Positions 61,274-64,000 of a DNA stretch of 64,000 bases are shown in pieces; positions within the stretch are counted from its first letter, which is position 1, and each line of letters starts with the position of its first letter. The stretch lies in contig NC_071575.1 of NCBI RefSeq assembly GCF_024509145.1, forward strand, positions 12,101,191 through 12,165,190. The letters are read 5' to 3'. The notes under the pieces were generated by a model that saw only the letters and a list, made by a program, of their open reading frames with translations, ran no database searches and was not told where the DNA came from. A program made the position numbers and the translations under genes. Source of the stretch: Vidua macroura. Lineage: Eukaryota; Chordata; Aves; Passeriformes; Viduidae.

Positions 61274-64000
61274 CTGTTTAGTAAAAAATAAACAAGAAAC
61301 AAGAAACCCCAAGTAAGCAATCACCAAATATGAAGTAACAAGAGATTGTAGTAATGTTTTTTATATGTGCAGACTAGAGGCAACGATATTCTTTATCCTT
61401 CATGGAGGCATACTTGTACTATTACAGTATCATCTTCATAGCAGGACTCCACTAAAATGCACTTAATTGATCTTTTCTGGAACCAAATATCTTTAGAGTG
61501 TTAATGGAAAACCTAGTGTTGAGCCATTAGGTTACTCACACAGGATCATGCAAAGCTGGGTTTTTGCAAAATTTATGGATATCAAAGAAGAGAAAGATAC
61601 AAACCTTGCAATATTCTTTATCATCACAATAGAATTGATTACATACTTGTCATTCACTTGATAGATCTGTGGCTCTAACGTGATAAATGATAAGGACAAA
61701 ATTATACCAGACTACATCAAGACAAAAGGAGAAAGTTCATAATCACAGCCATTTCATTTGAGTACTTAAACTGCAAGCAAACCCACAACTGGACTCTGCC
61801 CAAATACTGACATCTCAAGCAGCAATACAGTACATCTTCTCCGAGTGACGTGCTCTGGCCTCTCAGAAGTGCCAGCTTGGCTTTGGCACTACATTCCCCT
61901 CCTAAATCCTGTTGGAAACAGCAATGCAATGTACTTACACAGGCTTGTGAGACTCACACAGAAAAGCACCAGATAACTAGCTGCAATGCACCTGGGTGTC
62001 TCCTTGGCTACACTGCCTGAACTTCCTCGCCTTCTGTTGTTCCTTGTGCTTCACTGGTTTCCCACAGAGCCCTATGCCAAGTTTAAGCTGCAGATCTTTA
62101 TTTCCAGAATGTTAAAGCATTTAAGTTATGGATAATCAAAAGTTGCCTCGGGTTGTGAAGCTGCTTCTGCCAGCTGACTGAAGCTGTCAGCAAAAGCCGA
62201 GGATGGTGTACATTTATGGCAAGTATGGAATTTGCCTGTGCGGGCTCCTCAGCCTGCATAAGGGCAGGACTGAGATCAGGATTTGCTTTTGCACAAACTA
62301 AGATACAGCTCAGCCCCATCTGTTCTGCATGACAGGTAGAGAACTCCAGCCTCCACCCTTGCCTTCATGTGCTCTCCAACCTTTCAATTTAAGACCAAAG
62401 CAAATGAAACAAGAGCAACACAATTCTCGAGGGAAAACAAGAGAAAAATCACAGATTAAAAAGATGTATCATTATAGTAATCTAGAGGGCCTAAGAAAGA
62501 ATGGTAATAAAGATTGCTCAGGAATTTCATTAACTTGACAAACAGTGCCAAGCACTTCAACTAAAAGAGCTGCTAAATGACAAGAGTAATCTCTTTCTTG
62601 TATCTTTTATTTCTTAAATCTTGTATCTATCCTACAAGTAAAACTGGTCATTTGCTTTCTTAGAATACAGCTTCCTGACATATTTAGGTAAAACCAGTGT
62701 GGGCTTCTAGTAGAAAAGACAATCCAGCTTCCTCTCTCTACCTCTTGCAGTGGCAGTGATGGTTTAGTCAGTTGTACCAGGCAGACAACTTCCATTTTCA
62801 TTTTCCTGTAGTATTTTCAGCTTTCTGATCCAAGTAACTGACACAGATGAAATGCTCTGTCAAAGATGAGACAAGCCAGGACTGCTGATTTCAGTGGAGC
62901 CTGCACTTGCCTTTCCCTAAACTGTACCCTCAGACACCACAGAGAAATTTTATTTTAATATTTGTACAAATAATTACTGAGAATAATTACCAATGTGAAG
63001 GATTGAGAATAATTAATAGTTCATCTTACAAAATTTCTGTATTTTAAGCTATAGAAAGTTTGCAATTATATATATATGAAAAATTTGAGCTCTGGGGAAA
63101 TGCAAAGATGCTGCGAGTTTTAGAGAGGACCTTCGAGAGCTTCTTGCAGTGTATTAGAGCTCAAAGCCTTTTAAAAACTGGTTTCAAGTGATCAAGAGAA
63201 ACGTCTCCCTCTCTTACATAAGCTCCAGAATCACAGAGGAAACAAAAGGTGACATCAAGTTAACAGGCTACCTCCTAATTCACAGTTTTTGGAAATAAAT
63301 GGCTGTAAAAAAGGCAAGAGGTTAATGACAACTAAATACTATAACTATACTATAATATAACTATACTGCTTTTGAGAACGAAAACTGAGTAGTTCAACCT
63401 TTGGAGTAAACCAGTGCATTAGCAGTTACACTGGCAGGGACTTTTCCCTGACATGTTCGTTGGAGATGGAGTTCACACCAGGAACTGACAATTTCTTTAT
63501 TGCATTCCTCAGTATTGATTAGTATGTAAAGATGGAATTGGTTCACTGAACTGTGCCATGGTCATAGGATGATGTTCAACCCAACAGTCTAATAATCAAA
63601 AAAGTAACAAAATTCTTTAACTAGAGATGCTTTTTCAGTAGATCAGCTACGTGATATTAATAAACACAGTAGCACACTCCAAATAAAACCAGAACTTTGA
63701 TGCACCTTGTCAATTTTTGAATATATAAAATAATTCTGAATATATATAATTCTGAATATAAAGACCGTCCATACATGAAGCTTAAAATCACTGTACATTA
63801 TATAATATGTAAATAAATAAGAATACTTTTTCTCCTATGTAAATAATGGATGGGATTTAAGAGCATAATAATTTTATAACTACTATTAAAACCAAATGAT
63901 CTGTAAATTTTGAGATTATTTGAGGTTTTTCTTGCTTATTTTCTCCCTGTGTCATCCAAGAGGAACTGAAAAATCGTCAAAATACTGCTAGTTTCAACAT
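61274..64000 (-). other. KITLG: KITLG intron 1 (partial, 3' part)
   Basis: Only the downstream 2.7 kb of this intron lies in the window. No CpG island, promoter-like sequence or ATG-containing exon with a matching donor was found, so exon 1 is placed beyond the window edge. AT-rich repeats occur at 63068-63078 and at 63715-63765, where 'attctgaatatata' units recur. No CR1 copy was recognised. Confidence 0.85.

Larger units (their letters stand above)
30535..64000 (-). other. KITLG: KITLG gene, exons 2-9, introns and 3' UTR (5' end outside window)
   Basis: This is the extent of the KIT ligand gene visible here. Eight coding exons in the same order, with the same boundaries and phases as vertebrate KITLG, join to 280 codons plus stop. 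No stop codon or frameshift interrupts them. The family product is a type I membrane growth factor that dimerises and activates the receptor tyrosine kinase KIT on melanocyte, germ-cell and blood progenitors. The start exon was not found between 61274 and 64000, consistent with the long first intron of this gene in other vertebrates. The 3' limit rests on a candidate AATAAA and is less certain than the exons. Confidence 0.9.

Noticed and set aside
61274..61327. In-frame ATG upstream of KITLG exon 2 as an alternative start
   Set aside because: It lies in intron sequence just upstream of a good pyrimidine-AG acceptor located exactly at the conserved exon 1/2 boundary.
1..64000. CRISPR arrays, operons, tRNA or rRNA genes, or a novel multi-gene system
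   Set aside because: No direct-repeat/spacer array, cloverleaf-like sequence or dense coding region was seen. The window is vertebrate nuclear DNA dominated by one gene with long introns.

Overview
This window is avian nuclear DNA. Evidence for a bird is four clear CR1 LINE copies plus one small remnant, a solo LTR resembling avian ERVL LTRs, AT-rich non-coding DNA with long introns, and eight spliced exons whose joined product closely follows the avian form of KIT ligand (stem cell factor, KITLG). It differs at a number of residues from the chicken protein as I remember it, so it is probably not chicken. The species cannot be named from the sequence alone.

Layout. (1) Positions 1 to about 30,530 are intergenic DNA downstream of KITLG. 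No convincing protein-coding gene was found there. It holds CR1 fragments (about 935-1105, 20398-20450, 28829-29640), a probable ERVL-type LTR (about 4640-5081), a GC/CpG-rich LTR-like block (about 18380-18950), homopolymer tracts and a 13-bp-arm palindrome. (2) From about 30,535 to beyond 64,000 the minus strand carries KITLG. Exons 2-9 are all present and intact with consensus GT/AG boundaries and consistent phases. They lie at 61160-61273, 52114-52176, 47493-47672, 45473-45635, 44505-44600, 37750-37859, 37151-37227 and 35895-35934 (the last includes the stop). A 3' UTR of about 5.4 kb follows. Exon 1 (5' UTR plus about five codons, including the ATG) was not found and must lie beyond position 64,000, because the window ends inside intron 1.

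The visible coding sequence is 843 nt: 280 codons plus stop. It encodes most of the signal peptide, the four-helix cytokine domain with its four conserved cysteines, an exon 6 carrying the juxtamembrane proteolytic site used to shed soluble ligand, a transmembrane helix, and a short cytoplasmic tail ending in Leu-Gln-Val. Exon 6 is 96 nt, a multiple of three, so skipping it keeps the frame, as for the membrane-retained isoform known in other vertebrates.

I found no previously undescribed multi-gene system here. The most unusual structures are a nested pair of perfect inverted repeats in intron 3 (50205-50295), a 29-nt pure T tract serving as the polypyrimidine tract of the last KITLG exon, a (UG)22 repeat plus A-rich tract in the KITLG 3' UTR, and the GC-rich LTR-like block in the gene-free half.
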